Positions 1 to 8,818 of a stretch of 64,000 nt of DNA are shown in pieces. Location of the stretch: assembly GCA_014879535.1 (NCBI GenBank), contig JACSRX010000026.1:18257-82256 (forward strand), read 5' to 3'. Numbering within the stretch: the stretch's first letter is position 1; each line of letters opens with the position of its first letter. The notes beneath the pieces were generated by a model that was not told the origin of the DNA, ran no database searches, and worked only from the letters and a program-made list of their open reading frames with translations. A program made the position numbers and the translations under genes. Source of the DNA: Chthoniobacterales bacterium. Lineage in GTDB: Bacteria > Verrucomicrobiota > Verrucomicrobiia > Chthoniobacterales > JACTMZ01.

Positions 1-815
1 AGACTGGCATGTCCGAGAAGGCTCTGGACGCTGCGGAGGTCGGCGCCGGCATCCAAGAGGTGGGTGGCGAAGCTGTGGCGCAGTTTGTGCGGGCTCGCCG
101 GGACGGGGATTTCGGCCAGCCGCAGGTATTTTTTGACCAGGGTCCAGATGGAAGAGGTGCCGATGCGTTTGCGCAGTTTGCTGAGGAAGAGCGGGCCGGC
201 CCCGACCCGCGCCCGCCGGCGGTATTCCTGGATGGCGCGCAGGGCGGGTTCCCCGACGGGCACCACGCGTTCCCTCGAGCCTTTGCCGAGCACGCGGACG
301 GTTTCGTTGTAGGGGTCGATGTCACGGACATCGAGGGCGGCCAACTCGGCCAGCCGCAGCCCGCTGGAATAGAACAATTCGAGGATCGCGGCATCGCGCC
401 ACGGCATCCATTGCGGGGCCTGTTTTCCGTGTTCCGCTTCGTGCGGGGCGCGCAACAGGGCATCGATCTGTTTGGTGGTCAGGAAAACCGGCAGCCTTTT
501 CTCGGCCTTCGGCAGCGAGACGGCGAGAAGCGGGTTCACCGTCATGCCGTGGCGCTCGCACACGAACCGGTAGAAGCTGCGCAGCGCGGCAAACTCAAGC
601 CGGATGGTTGCGCGGGACCGGTTCCGCTTCATCAGCGCAAAAAGATAAGACCGGAAATCATCGGGTCCCGCTTGGCGCCAGGATTTGCCGTTGAAAAACG
701 AGGACGCCGCCGCCAGGGCGCGCCGGTAATTCTCCACCGTGCGCGGTGACGCGTTGCGCTCGTTGCGAAGGCAGTTCAGATACGCTCGGGCGAGCGGATC
801 GTCGGGCGCGGACAT
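1..815 (-). CDS. Tyrosine recombinase, XerC/XerD-like (3' end truncated by window edge)
   Basis: Minus-strand translation from ATG at 815 gives [34 protein letters not shown]...[30 protein letters not shown], a canonical tyrosine recombinase box. Absent from the ORF track because it runs off the edge. Confidence 0.92.
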   Translation of the reverse strand, partial: [271 protein letters not shown]

Positions 816-870
816 GCCTGAGATCTATCAGGGATGCCCCTGCGGTGCACGGCCGGAACCTCGGCGACGG

Positions 871-2187
871 TCAGGCCTTGCGCCCGAAGGGTTCTCCGAG
901 GGGAGGCTGCGAGGTGGCGCCGACCTCACCTTCGCGGGCGGTGGCGCGCTCGAAGCGCAGCACGGCGCGCCGGGTTTCCACGCCGTCCGGGGACGTGGCC
1001 ACGATGGGGATCTCGAATTCCCCGTCGGGAAGGACGAAATGGTATCGGAACGATCCGTCCGGCCGCAGGGCGACCGGTTTGCCGTCGATCATCACCTTGG
1101 CCTCCGGATGGGTGCCGCCGTAGAAGATCACCTCGGCATTGACGTGCATGAAGAATCCGCGCGGAGCGGAGCGCCAACTGGAGAGCCAGCTGCTCTCGCC
1201 GCCACGGCCGGCGAGCGCGAACGATGACCAGCTTGAGAGTGCCGATTCCCACGAGGCGCTGGCGGCGCCCCATGATGCTCCGCCGCTCCAAGAGGCGCTC
1301 TCCCAAGAGGCTCCGAGCAGGCCGAAGAGTGCGAGGAATCCGCTGGAAAATCCGCCGGGTGCCGCGGCCCAAGAGGCTCCCCCCGCTCCCCACGAGCTCG
1401 GGGCGAAACCTCCCGAGAACAAACTCGCTCCGGGAGAACTGAGCAGGCGTCCGAGGTCGCCGGAAGTGAGGGAACCCAGCTCGGTGCCCATCAGGGCGTC
1501 GAGGGCGATGCGGTGGGAGGACCCGAGTTTTCCGAGTTGCAGGTCGCCACGCTGTTGCAGTCGGGCCAAGGCGGCGGCGAGGCTTTCCCCCTCGCGCATC
1601 TCCCCGCGCAGCCGTTCCACCAGTTGCTGGAACGTCACATGGAACGGCATGTTGGCGAAGACGGGCTCGTCCATTCCCGCCAGTGAATCGCGCGGGGTCA
1701 GCACGGTGCCCGAGCGTGTGAGCACCTTCCATTGGCCCGACTGGTAGGTGCCCAGTTCGACGTAGTAGTCCGCGTCCGCCTCGCGCACGGAGACATACCA
1801 GCTGTTGGTCTCCGCAGGCACGGCGGCTTCGCCCTCGATTTGTCCGGTGCGCTGGCGTCCGTGGCGCAGGAAGACCGGGCCTCCGACACCGGTCGTGAGG
1901 GTGTAATCCCAATAACAGAAAAGCCAGTAGGGTTCCTGGGCGACCACGAAGATGCGTTCCTCACCGTAGCTGCGGGGCAGTTCGCCGAGGTTGTCCACGT
2001 CGGACGGTGCCGGCTTGGCGCGGCGCGTTGCGGGTTTGCGTCCCTTGGCGGGACGGGCCACCTCGAATTTGTGCACATCCTCGGCAACCGCGGTCTTGGC
2101 CGGGGATTTGCGCGCGGTCTTTTTCGGTGCCGCGGCTTTGGTTTTGCGTTTCGTGGACTTCGCGGCGGATGCGGACGATTTTTTCAT
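871..2187 (-). CDS. DUF4912 domain-containing protein with Ser/Trp-rich repeats
   Basis: EERIFVVAQEPYWLFCYWDYTL DUF4912 signature; Lys/Ala-rich N-terminus; C-terminal NAEVIFYGGTHPEAKVMIDGKPVALRPDGSF. Confidence 0.85.
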   Translation of the reverse strand: MKKSSASAAKSTKRKTKAAAPKKTARKSPAKTAVAEDVHKFEVARPAKGRKPATRRAKPAPSDVDNLGELPRSYGEERIFVVAQEPYWLFCYWDYTLTTGVGGPVFLRHGRQRTGQIEGEAAVPAETNSWYVSVREADADYYVELGTYQSGQWKVLTRSGTVLTPRDSLAGMDEPVFANMPFHVTFQQLVERLRGEMREGESLAAALARLQQRGDLQLGKLGSSHRIALDALMGTELGSLTSGDLGRLLSSPGASLFSGGFAPSSWGAGGASWAAAPGGFSSGFLALFGLLGASWESASWSGGASWGAASASWESALSSWSSFALAGRGGESSWLSSWRSAPRGFFMHVNAEVIFYGGTHPEAKVMIDGKPVALRPDGSFRYHFVLPDGEFEIPIVATSPDGVETRRAVLRFERATAREGEVGATSQPPLGEPFGRKA

Positions 2188-2254
2188 GGCATGATCCGCG
2201 GGCGACCGCGGCCAAGCGCGGAAGCATTTGCGGGTCCGGATGTGTTGTAAAGAA

Positions 2255-2926
2255 TTAAAGATTTGCCCGCTGCAGGAACTCTCTGTGGGCGTATTTTTCC
2301 GCGGTCAATCGGGCCGTTTTTTCCTCGAAGCCGTCCGGCGTTTCCCACTCCTCCACATCTTCGGCCAAGGCGGCAGCCAGCCGGGAGGCAAAGTCGTCCT
2401 TCAGGCGCGGTCCTTGGATGGAGCCCTGATGGAGAAGGCCTTGCTTCGTCCGGCGCTGCGCCCCTCCCGCAATTTTTTCCCCGCGGAGGAGAACGTCATG
2501 CCGCACCGGACCCGCGAAACAGTCATTCCCGGCAGCGCCGGAGTGGTTGGACAGCGAGACGTCCGGATTCGATTCGCGAAGGGCTTCCGTCAGTGCTTCA
2601 TGCAGCCGGAGATAGCTCTCCTGTGCGCGGAGGCGTGCCCAGGGTTCGTGCCTCGGTGCGGTGAGCGTGAATGTGAAATCCCCGTCATGCACCACCACGC
2701 CGCCGCCGGTCCATCGTCGGCAGACTGGCAGATCCGGCCGCTTCCGGGAGGCTGTCTGCCAATCCACAAAATAGCCGGCGCTGACCCAGGGCCTCGCCCA
2801 GCGGAACACGCGCAAGACGGGCCCGGATGCCGCGCCAAGCAGCGCTTCGTCGCATGCCATTTGAGCGGGTCCATCCCTTGCCACGGGATCGCTCCACAGG
2901 AAAAGGCGTTTGAAGAGTCGGTCCAT
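2255..2926 (-). CDS. Lipoate-protein ligase A/B family protein
   Basis: RVFRWARPWVSAGYF...CRRWTGGGVVVHDGDFTFTL resembles the BPL/LPL RRxxGGGxVxH motif. Confidence 0.75.
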   Translation of the reverse strand: MDRLFKRLFLWSDPVARDGPAQMACDEALLGAASGPVLRVFRWARPWVSAGYFVDWQTASRKRPDLPVCRRWTGGGVVVHDGDFTFTLTAPRHEPWARLRAQESYLRLHEALTEALRESNPDVSLSNHSGAAGNDCFAGPVRHDVLLRGEKIAGGAQRRTKQGLLHQGSIQGPRLKDDFASRLAAALAEDVEEWETPDGFEEKTARLTAEKYAHREFLQRANL

Positions 2927-3025
2927 CGTGCGCTTGTAGTTAGCGCGCACACCGGGATGGGGCGAGTCAAGGTTGGGGGAATCTCCGCGTTTGCCGCCGG
3001 TGTTTGCGGCGCGGTAAAACCGGGC

Positions 3026-3373
3026 ATGCCTTACCTGTTGAAACTAGCCCTGACGGTGGTGATGGTTCTGGCCATCACCGAGGCCACGAAGAGATTCGGA
3101 TTCTGGGGGTCGCTCCTTGCGGCGCTGCCCGTCGTGTCCCTCATTTCGATGGTCTGGATTTACCTCGACACGAGGGACGTCCAAAGAATTTCGGATTTCT
3201 CGATCCAGGTTTTCTGGTTCGTGCTGCCGTCGCTCGGGTTGTTCCTGGCGTTGCCGTGGCTTTTGGCGCGGTTTTCGTTCTTCGCGAGCCTTGGCCTCGG
3301 CTGCCTCATCACGGCGGTGCTCTACCTGCTGATGCTCGGCGCGTTCCGCATATTGAGATTCGATCCGTTCTGA
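3026..3373 (+). CDS. DUF3147-like small membrane protein
   Basis: MPYLLKLALTVVMVLAITEATKRFGFWGSLLAALPVVSLISMVWIYLDT; four hydrophobic segments. Confidence 0.7.
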   Translation: MPYLLKLALTVVMVLAITEATKRFGFWGSLLAALPVVSLISMVWIYLDTRDVQRISDFSIQVFWFVLPSLGLFLALPWLLARFSFFASLGLGCLITAVLYLLMLGAFRILRFDPF

Positions 3374-3478
3374 GTTGTTTTCGATACGGTCCATGGGTTC
3401 CTTCCGCCGGTGCGCTGGAATCCGGATGGGCTTGCCTGCTTGTGGTGCCGGCGATTTGGTGTCCATTAGCTGACTTTC

Positions 3479-4012
3479 ATGAACCATTACGATTTCACGC
3501 GCGACTTCCGCGCCGTTTACGACCGTGCCGTGGCGCTGTATGCGCAGGGACGGCGGGGAGCGGGGACATTTTTCGATGCCGGGCAGCGTGCATTTCTCGC
3601 GTCCAACGGCCTCACCGCGCAGCATCTTTACGACTATGCCGAGGATTTCTGCGGGGACGGCGATCCTGATTGCGATCAGGCACTGGCCATCGAGTTGGTG
3701 CGGCGCGACTACTTCCTCAATGTGCAGGGCGCCAAGCCTTCCCCGCTGGTCCTCGCCGAAGAGAGCCTGCCGGCCAAGTCCGAGACCGTCGAAGGCATCG
3801 GGTGGCTCCCGCGGCTGATTCCCAAGGCACGGGCCAAGCTGCGCGGTGAGCTGCCGCCATCCCTGATGTATTGCTGCGGTGGCGACCGGCGTTTCTTCAG
3901 GGACCACGACATTCTTCCCGCCGAATTCCTCAGCCGCGTGTGGCGCCACGAGCACGATGATCAGGATGTCATTGACTGGGTGATCCGTCGTTTGGGCGCC
4001 CCGCGGGGTTGA
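3479..4012 (+). CDS. DUF5069 domain-containing protein
   Basis: NHYDFTRDFRAVYDRAV...YDYAEDF...LAIELVRRDYFLNVQGAKPS pattern. Confidence 0.7.
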   Translation: MNHYDFTRDFRAVYDRAVALYAQGRRGAGTFFDAGQRAFLASNGLTAQHLYDYAEDFCGDGDPDCDQALAIELVRRDYFLNVQGAKPSPLVLAEESLPAKSETVEGIGWLPRLIPKARAKLRGELPPSLMYCCGGDRRFFRDHDILPAEFLSRVWRHEHDDQDVIDWVIRRLGAPRG

Positions 4013-4017
4013 CCGGG

Positions 4018-4080
4018 TCCAGCACACGCTTCCCATCCGGGGCGCGGGTTCGTTAAGCTGCTTGGCTATGGCAATACCGG
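4018..4080 (+). repeat. Direct repeat copy 1 (duplicated parB leader/start)
   Basis: tccagcacacgcttcccatccgg...ctatggcaataccgg; 56 of 63 positions match 4770..4832 without gaps. Confidence 0.85.
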
Positions 4081-4709
4081 AGCCAAGACGAGGCGTCTGG
4101 GCCGTAAAAATGAACTTTGGCGGTTGGGTTTTATCCGGTCTGTTGCTCGGTTCTGTAAATTTGCCAGCTCAGGATGTTCCACTGGGCGCCCCCGATGAAT
4201 TTGCGCATCTTTTCGGTTATCCGGTCGGGAGGTTGGTTGTAAGGGATATCACCGAGGATTCTCGGAAGTCTTTGGGAGATGCGATTGTGTCGGCTCATGA
4301 ATACATTTCATCAGATGATACCTTCGCCAAAACTCATGTTGTTGTCGCAAAATCTGGTTTTCAGCCCATAGAACAATTCAGGGAAAAGCTTTCATCCATT
4401 CTGGATGGGTCCGTCCGAAATTCAGAAGCGGCGTCCATCATCAAGAGAGTAAACGGCAAAAATGGGATCGAAGGCTTGGCGGGGTTGGTTGGAAGTGGTC
4501 CCGACGGTCAAGTTTGGTGTGCCATTGCCTCGGTTCCTTCAAAAAAATTGGATATTCTGATATCCATTGGTGCGTCTGTTCCCCCTTTGGTGGAGGTTCC
4601 GGAAACATCAGAGTATTTCCGAAATGTTTTTCATGGCAGGGGGTTCATGATGGATAGACTTTCCAAAACTCTGCAAATCGCGGCGGAGCGCATTGATTCG
4701 GAGAAATGA
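4062..4709 (+). CDS. Hypothetical, probably exported protein (likely start ATG 4110)
   Basis: Open frame. From 4110: MNFGGWVLSGLLLGSVNLPAQDVPLG resembles a signal peptide. Visibly AT-richer than neighbours. Confidence 0.6.
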   Translation: MAMAIPEPRRGVWAVKMNFGGWVLSGLLLGSVNLPAQDVPLGAPDEFAHLFGYPVGRLVVRDITEDSRKSLGDAIVSAHEYISSDDTFAKTHVVVAKSGFQPIEQFREKLSSILDGSVRNSEAASIIKRVNGKNGIEGLAGLVGSGPDGQVWCAIASVPSKKLDILISIGASVPPLVEVPETSEYFRNVFHGRGFMMDRLSKTLQIAAERIDSEK

Positions 4710-4769
4710 AACCTTGTCACAGGCGGCATGGCATTTTGGTGATCGTATGCTCGCCAGGATCTGATTGAT

Positions 4770-4832
4770 TCCAGCACATGCTTCCCATCCGGGCGGCGGG
4801 GTCGTTAAGCTGCACGGCTATGGCAAAACCGG
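4770..4832 (+). repeat. Direct repeat copy 2 (parB leader/start)
   Basis: tccagcacatgcttcccatccgg...ctatggcaaaaccgg; matches 4018..4080 at 56/63 positions. Confidence 0.85.
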
Positions 4833-5707
4833 CATTGGGAAGGGGGCTCGGCGCTCTCATTGCGCCCGCGAAAGCGGCGAGTGGCGCCGCGCCGGAAGCG
4901 GATGGCGAGCGCGTGCAGGAAGTCGCCTTGGCGCAGGTGGTGGCCAGCCCGCTGCAACCGCGCACCACGTTTCCGGCGGAGGGATTGGCGGAACTGGTCG
5001 AGTCGGTCCGCGAGAACGGCATCATCCAGCCGCTCATCGTCCGCAAGGTCAACGGCAAGCTCGAACTGATCGCCGGCGAGCGCCGGTGGAGGGCGGCCGG
5101 CGAGGCGGGTTTGGACAAGGTGCCGGTGATCGTGCGCGAGGCGACCGACCTCGAGGTGCTCGAGCTGGCGCTTGTGGAGAACATCCAGCGCGAGGACCTG
5201 AACCCGATCGAGGAGGCACGGGCCTACGCGCGGCTGGCGCAGGAATTCGGGCTCAAGCAGGATGTCATCGCGAAGAAGGTCGGCAAAAGCCGCGCCGCGG
5301 TGGCCAACACGATGCGTCTGCTCGACTTGGACAGCGAGTTGCAGATGCATCTCGTGCAGGAGCGGCTGACCGTCGGGCATGCCAAGGCCCTGCTCGGGCT
5401 GCGCACGGCGGAGGAGCAGCGCGCGATTTCCGCGCAGGTGCTCCGCAAGGGGCTTTCGGTCCGGGCGACCGAGGAACTGGTGAACGAGCACCTGACAAAA
5501 TCCGGCGGCGCCGGCAAAGGAGGCCGGCGGCGCAAGGTGCGCGAGGTTCCGGCGGCGGTGCGCCATTTGGAGAACCGCCTGCAGCAGCATCTTTCGACCC
5601 GCGTGGAAATCCGCCATGGCGAGGAGAAGGGGCACATCGTCATCGAGTATTACGGGAACGACGACCTGCACCGGCTCCTCGGGTCGCTGGGGCTGGCCGA
5701 CGAATAG
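4820..5707 (+). CDS. parB: ParB/Spo0J-family chromosome partitioning protein
   Basis: MAKPALGRGLGALI...PLQPRTTF...GIIQPLIVRKVNGKLELIAGERRWRAAGEAGL...NIQREDLNPIEEARAYARL...KSRAAVANTMRLL. Confidence 0.95.
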   Translation: MAKPALGRGLGALIAPAKAASGAAPEADGERVQEVALAQVVASPLQPRTTFPAEGLAELVESVRENGIIQPLIVRKVNGKLELIAGERRWRAAGEAGLDKVPVIVREATDLEVLELALVENIQREDLNPIEEARAYARLAQEFGLKQDVIAKKVGKSRAAVANTMRLLDLDSELQMHLVQERLTVGHAKALLGLRTAEEQRAISAQVLRKGLSVRATEELVNEHLTKSGGAGKGGRRRKVREVPAAVRHLENRLQQHLSTRVEIRHGEEKGHIVIEYYGNDDLHRLLGSLGLADE

Positions 5708-5712
5708 CAAGC

Positions 5713-6675
5713 ATGCCCGCGGCATCCATCCCGCCCGTGCGGCGGCTCATCAACTTCCTCGACAGCGATCATTTCGAGGGTGACCCGGAGGTGATCCGCA
5801 ACCAGCCCGAGCGCATGGAATGGGGTCGTGTGGTTCCGTTCATCATCCTGCATCTGGGGTGTCTCGGCGTGATCTGGACCGGGTGGAGCTGGGTGGCGGT
5901 GGGGACGGCGGTGTTCCTGTATTTCGCCCGGATGTTCCTGGTCACGGGTTTCTACCACCGGTATTTCAGCCACCGGACGTTCCGCGCCTCGCGTGGTGTC
6001 CAATTTGTCGCGGCGTTCCTCGGACTGACCTGCACCCAGCGCGGTCCGCTGTGGTGGGCGTGGGTCCATCGTCACCATCACCAGCACTCGGACGAGGAGG
6101 AGGATTTCCACTCACCGGGGATGCAGGGATTCTGGTGGGCGCACATCGGCTGGATCACGAGCAGCTGCAATTTTCCGACGGATTACTCGAAGGTGAAGGA
6201 CCTTGCGAAGTATCCCGAACTCGTCTTCCTGAACCGCTTCGACCTGATCGGCCCGTTTTTCCTGGCTTTCGCGATGCTCGGGTGGGGATGGTTCCTGCAG
6301 GCGTTTTTCCCGGCGCTGGGAACGTCGCCGGCGCAGATGCTGGTGTGGGGGTTCTTCATCAGCACGACCGTGCTTTTCCACGGCACCTCCTGCATCAACT
6401 CGCTGGCCCACGTCTTGGGGAGGAAGCGTTACGACACGAGGGACGACAGCCGGAACAGCATGATCCTGGCATTCATCACGCTCGGCGAGGGGTGGCACAA
6501 CAACCACCACCGCCACATGACGGCGGCGCGGCAGGGCTTTTTCTGGTGGGAGTTCGACCCGACCTACTACCTGCTCAAGGTGTTCTCCTGGCTCGGGATC
6601 ATCTCCGATCTGCGGCCGGTGCCGGAGTCCGCCTACCGCGAGGCGGAGGAACGCGTGAAAAGGGCGGCCGGGTGA
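5713..6675 (+). CDS. Fatty-acid desaturase (acyl-CoA delta-9 type)
   Basis: His boxes HRYFSH, HRHHHQHSD and HNNHH; multi-TM. Confidence 0.93.
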   Translation: MPAASIPPVRRLINFLDSDHFEGDPEVIRNQPERMEWGRVVPFIILHLGCLGVIWTGWSWVAVGTAVFLYFARMFLVTGFYHRYFSHRTFRASRGVQFVAAFLGLTCTQRGPLWWAWVHRHHHQHSDEEEDFHSPGMQGFWWAHIGWITSSCNFPTDYSKVKDLAKYPELVFLNRFDLIGPFFLAFAMLGWGWFLQAFFPALGTSPAQMLVWGFFISTTVLFHGTSCINSLAHVLGRKRYDTRDDSRNSMILAFITLGEGWHNNHHRHMTAARQGFFWWEFDPTYYLLKVFSWLGIISDLRPVPESAYREAEERVKRAAG

Positions 6676-6679
6676 TTTT

Positions 6680-7954
6680 GTGAGCAAGGAGCGTCTGGCA
6701 GTCGTGGGAAGCGGGGTGTCGGGTCTCGGGGCGGCATGGCTGCTGCGCGGACGCCATGACGTGACCCTGTTCGAGAAGGAGCCGCGCCCCGGCGGTCACT
6801 CGAACACGGTCGAGGTGGAGGAGGATGGGCGACTTCTGCCGGTGGACACCGGTTTCATGGTGTTCAACAAGGTGACGTATCCGCATCTCGTGCGCCTCTT
6901 CGACGAGTTGCGCGTGCCGGTCAGGCCGACCGAGATGAGTTTCAGCGTGCGGCACGACCTGCTCGACGTGGAATACAACGGGATGGGGCTCCGTCGCATC
7001 TTCGCCCAGAGGCGCAACCTGCTGCGTCCGCGTTTCCTCAGCCTGCTGGCGCAGATCCTACGGTTCTTCCGCCTGGCCAATGCCGCGCTGGACAACGAGG
7101 GGCTGGAGTCCATGAGCCTCGAAGATTTCACTCGGGGGCACGGATTCGACGGGGATTTCCTCCGGCTTTATCTTGTGCCGATGAGCGCCTCGATCTGGAG
7201 CATCACGCCGGGGAGGGCGTTGGACTTCCCGGCCGCCACGCTTTTGAGGTTCTTCCACAACCACGGGTTCCTCGGGCTCACCACGCACCATCCGTGGTTC
7301 ACGGTGGACGGCGGGGCGCGCGAGTATGTGAAGCGCATGCTGGCCGGGCTGCCCCGGCCCCGGGTCTCGGCGCCGGTGGTGTCGGTGTCGGCTTCGGAGG
7401 ACGGCGTGACGGTGCGCACGGCGGATGGTGCGTGCGGCAGGTTCGACCGCGTGATCCTTGCGGCCCATGCCGATGAATCGCTGGCGATGCTGGAACGTCC
7501 GACGCCGCTGCAGGAAAAACTGCTGGGCGCCTTCCGCTACCAATCGAACGAGGCAGTGCTGCACACCGATGCCACGGTCATGCCGAGGCGCCGGCGGGCA
7601 TGGGCGGCATGGAATTACCGCATGGACCCGAGCGCGGAGGGCGAGCGGCCATCGACCCACTACCACATGAACCGCCTGCAGGGGGTTTCCGACAAGCGGG
7701 ACTACTTCGTGAGCCTCAACTACACCGACCGGATTGATCCTGGGCGGGTGTTGTGGAGGAAGGACTATGCGCATCCGATCTTCGACCGCCGCGCATTGTC
7801 CGCGCAGCACCATCTGCCCGCGATCAACGCCGAGATGCCGGGGCAGCGGGTGTTTTTCTGCGGCAGTTATTTCCGACACGGGTTCCACGAGGACGGGCTC
7901 GCCTCGGCGGTGCAGTGCGCAAGGGCGGTGTGCGGGGAAGACCCATGGCCGTGA
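6680..7954 (+). CDS. FAD-dependent amine oxidase-like protein (CFA cluster type)
   Basis: GTG start; VVGSGVSGLGAAWLLRGRHDVTLFEKEPRPGGHSNTVEV Rossmann/FAD motif; GGAREYVKRML. Confidence 0.9.
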   Translation: MSKERLAVVGSGVSGLGAAWLLRGRHDVTLFEKEPRPGGHSNTVEVEEDGRLLPVDTGFMVFNKVTYPHLVRLFDELRVPVRPTEMSFSVRHDLLDVEYNGMGLRRIFAQRRNLLRPRFLSLLAQILRFFRLANAALDNEGLESMSLEDFTRGHGFDGDFLRLYLVPMSASIWSITPGRALDFPAATLLRFFHNHGFLGLTTHHPWFTVDGGAREYVKRMLAGLPRPRVSAPVVSVSASEDGVTVRTADGACGRFDRVILAAHADESLAMLERPTPLQEKLLGAFRYQSNEAVLHTDATVMPRRRRAWAAWNYRMDPSAEGERPSTHYHMNRLQGVSDKRDYFVSLNYTDRIDPGRVLWRKDYAHPIFDRRALSAQHHLPAINAEMPGQRVFFCGSYFRHGFHEDGLASAVQCARAVCGEDPWP

Positions 7955-8784
7955 ACTCGTGCTTTTACGAGTGCGACGTCTTCCACCGCCGACTGCGGCC
8001 CAAGAGCCATGAGTTCCGCTACCGCGTTTTCTATTTCCATCTCGATCTGGACGAGATGGATGAGGTGTCGCGTGTGCTCAGGATCTTCGGCGTCAACCGT
8101 CCGAACATCTACAGCCTGCGGGACGGGGACCATTTCCAATACGCGGTGGACGGATCGGGTGCCCCGGCGCCGGCCGTCGAGAAGCCGCGCGCGATCGCGG
8201 GGAACGTGCGGGAATTCCTGCGGCGCTCGGGGTGCCCGCTGGAGAGCGGATCAATCCGGATGCTCTGTTTCCCGCGGATGTTCGGCTATGTGTTCAACCC
8301 GGTCACCATTTACTTCTGCTTCCGGGAGGACGGTGAACCGCATGCCGCCGTCGTCGAGGTGGGGAACACGTTCCGCGAGTTGAAACCGTTCCTCGTTCCG
8401 CGAACGGCGGAGGGCCCCGGTGATTTCGAGGCGCGTTGCCCCAAGGATTACTACGTGTCGCCCTTCAGTCCGGTGGATTTGGAGTTCCACTTCCGCTTCC
8501 ACCTGCCCGACCGCCACCTGCGGGTCTTCATCGACAGCCATGATGCGGAGGGGAGGGTGCTTGTCAGCACGCTGACGGGTCGGCGTCGCGAGCTGACGGC
8601 TCGCAACCTCGCGTGGTTCACGGTGAAGTTTCCGTTCCTCACGCTGCGGGTGATTTTCCTCATCCATTGGCAAGCGTTGAAGCTCTGGCTCAAACGCATT
8701 CCATTTTTCCGGAAGGAAGAGGTTCCCGGCAGCCAGCGCGGCGTCTTCCGTCCGCACCGCTCGCTGCAAGGGCGGAAGCCATGA
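7945..8784 (+). CDS. DUF1365 family protein
   Basis: CFYECDVFHRRLRPKSHEFRYRVFYFHLDLDE...MLCFPRMFGYVFNPVTIYFCFRED; ATG overlaps the upstream gene. Confidence 0.9.
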   Translation: MAVNSCFYECDVFHRRLRPKSHEFRYRVFYFHLDLDEMDEVSRVLRIFGVNRPNIYSLRDGDHFQYAVDGSGAPAPAVEKPRAIAGNVREFLRRSGCPLESGSIRMLCFPRMFGYVFNPVTIYFCFREDGEPHAAVVEVGNTFRELKPFLVPRTAEGPGDFEARCPKDYYVSPFSPVDLEFHFRFHLPDRHLRVFIDSHDAEGRVLVSTLTGRRRELTARNLAWFTVKFPFLTLRVIFLIHWQALKLWLKRIPFFRKEEVPGSQRGVFRPHRSLQGRKP

Positions 8785-8818
8785 CCTAGTATGCGTTCCC
8801 TGCCAACCCGAAGGTGAG

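Noticed and set aside
9-749. 246-aa plus-strand ORF
   Set aside because: Antisense to the XerC/D-like recombinase, which has a complete catalytic motif on the minus strand.
1-815. Recombinase as phage/island integrase
   Set aside because: Sequence looks like housekeeping XerC/XerD; no adjacent att site or phage genes visible.
4765-5712. Apparent 636-aa fusion ORF (4765..6675)
   Set aside because: Only the part from 5713 is a real desaturase; the N-terminal part is an out-of-frame reading of parB.
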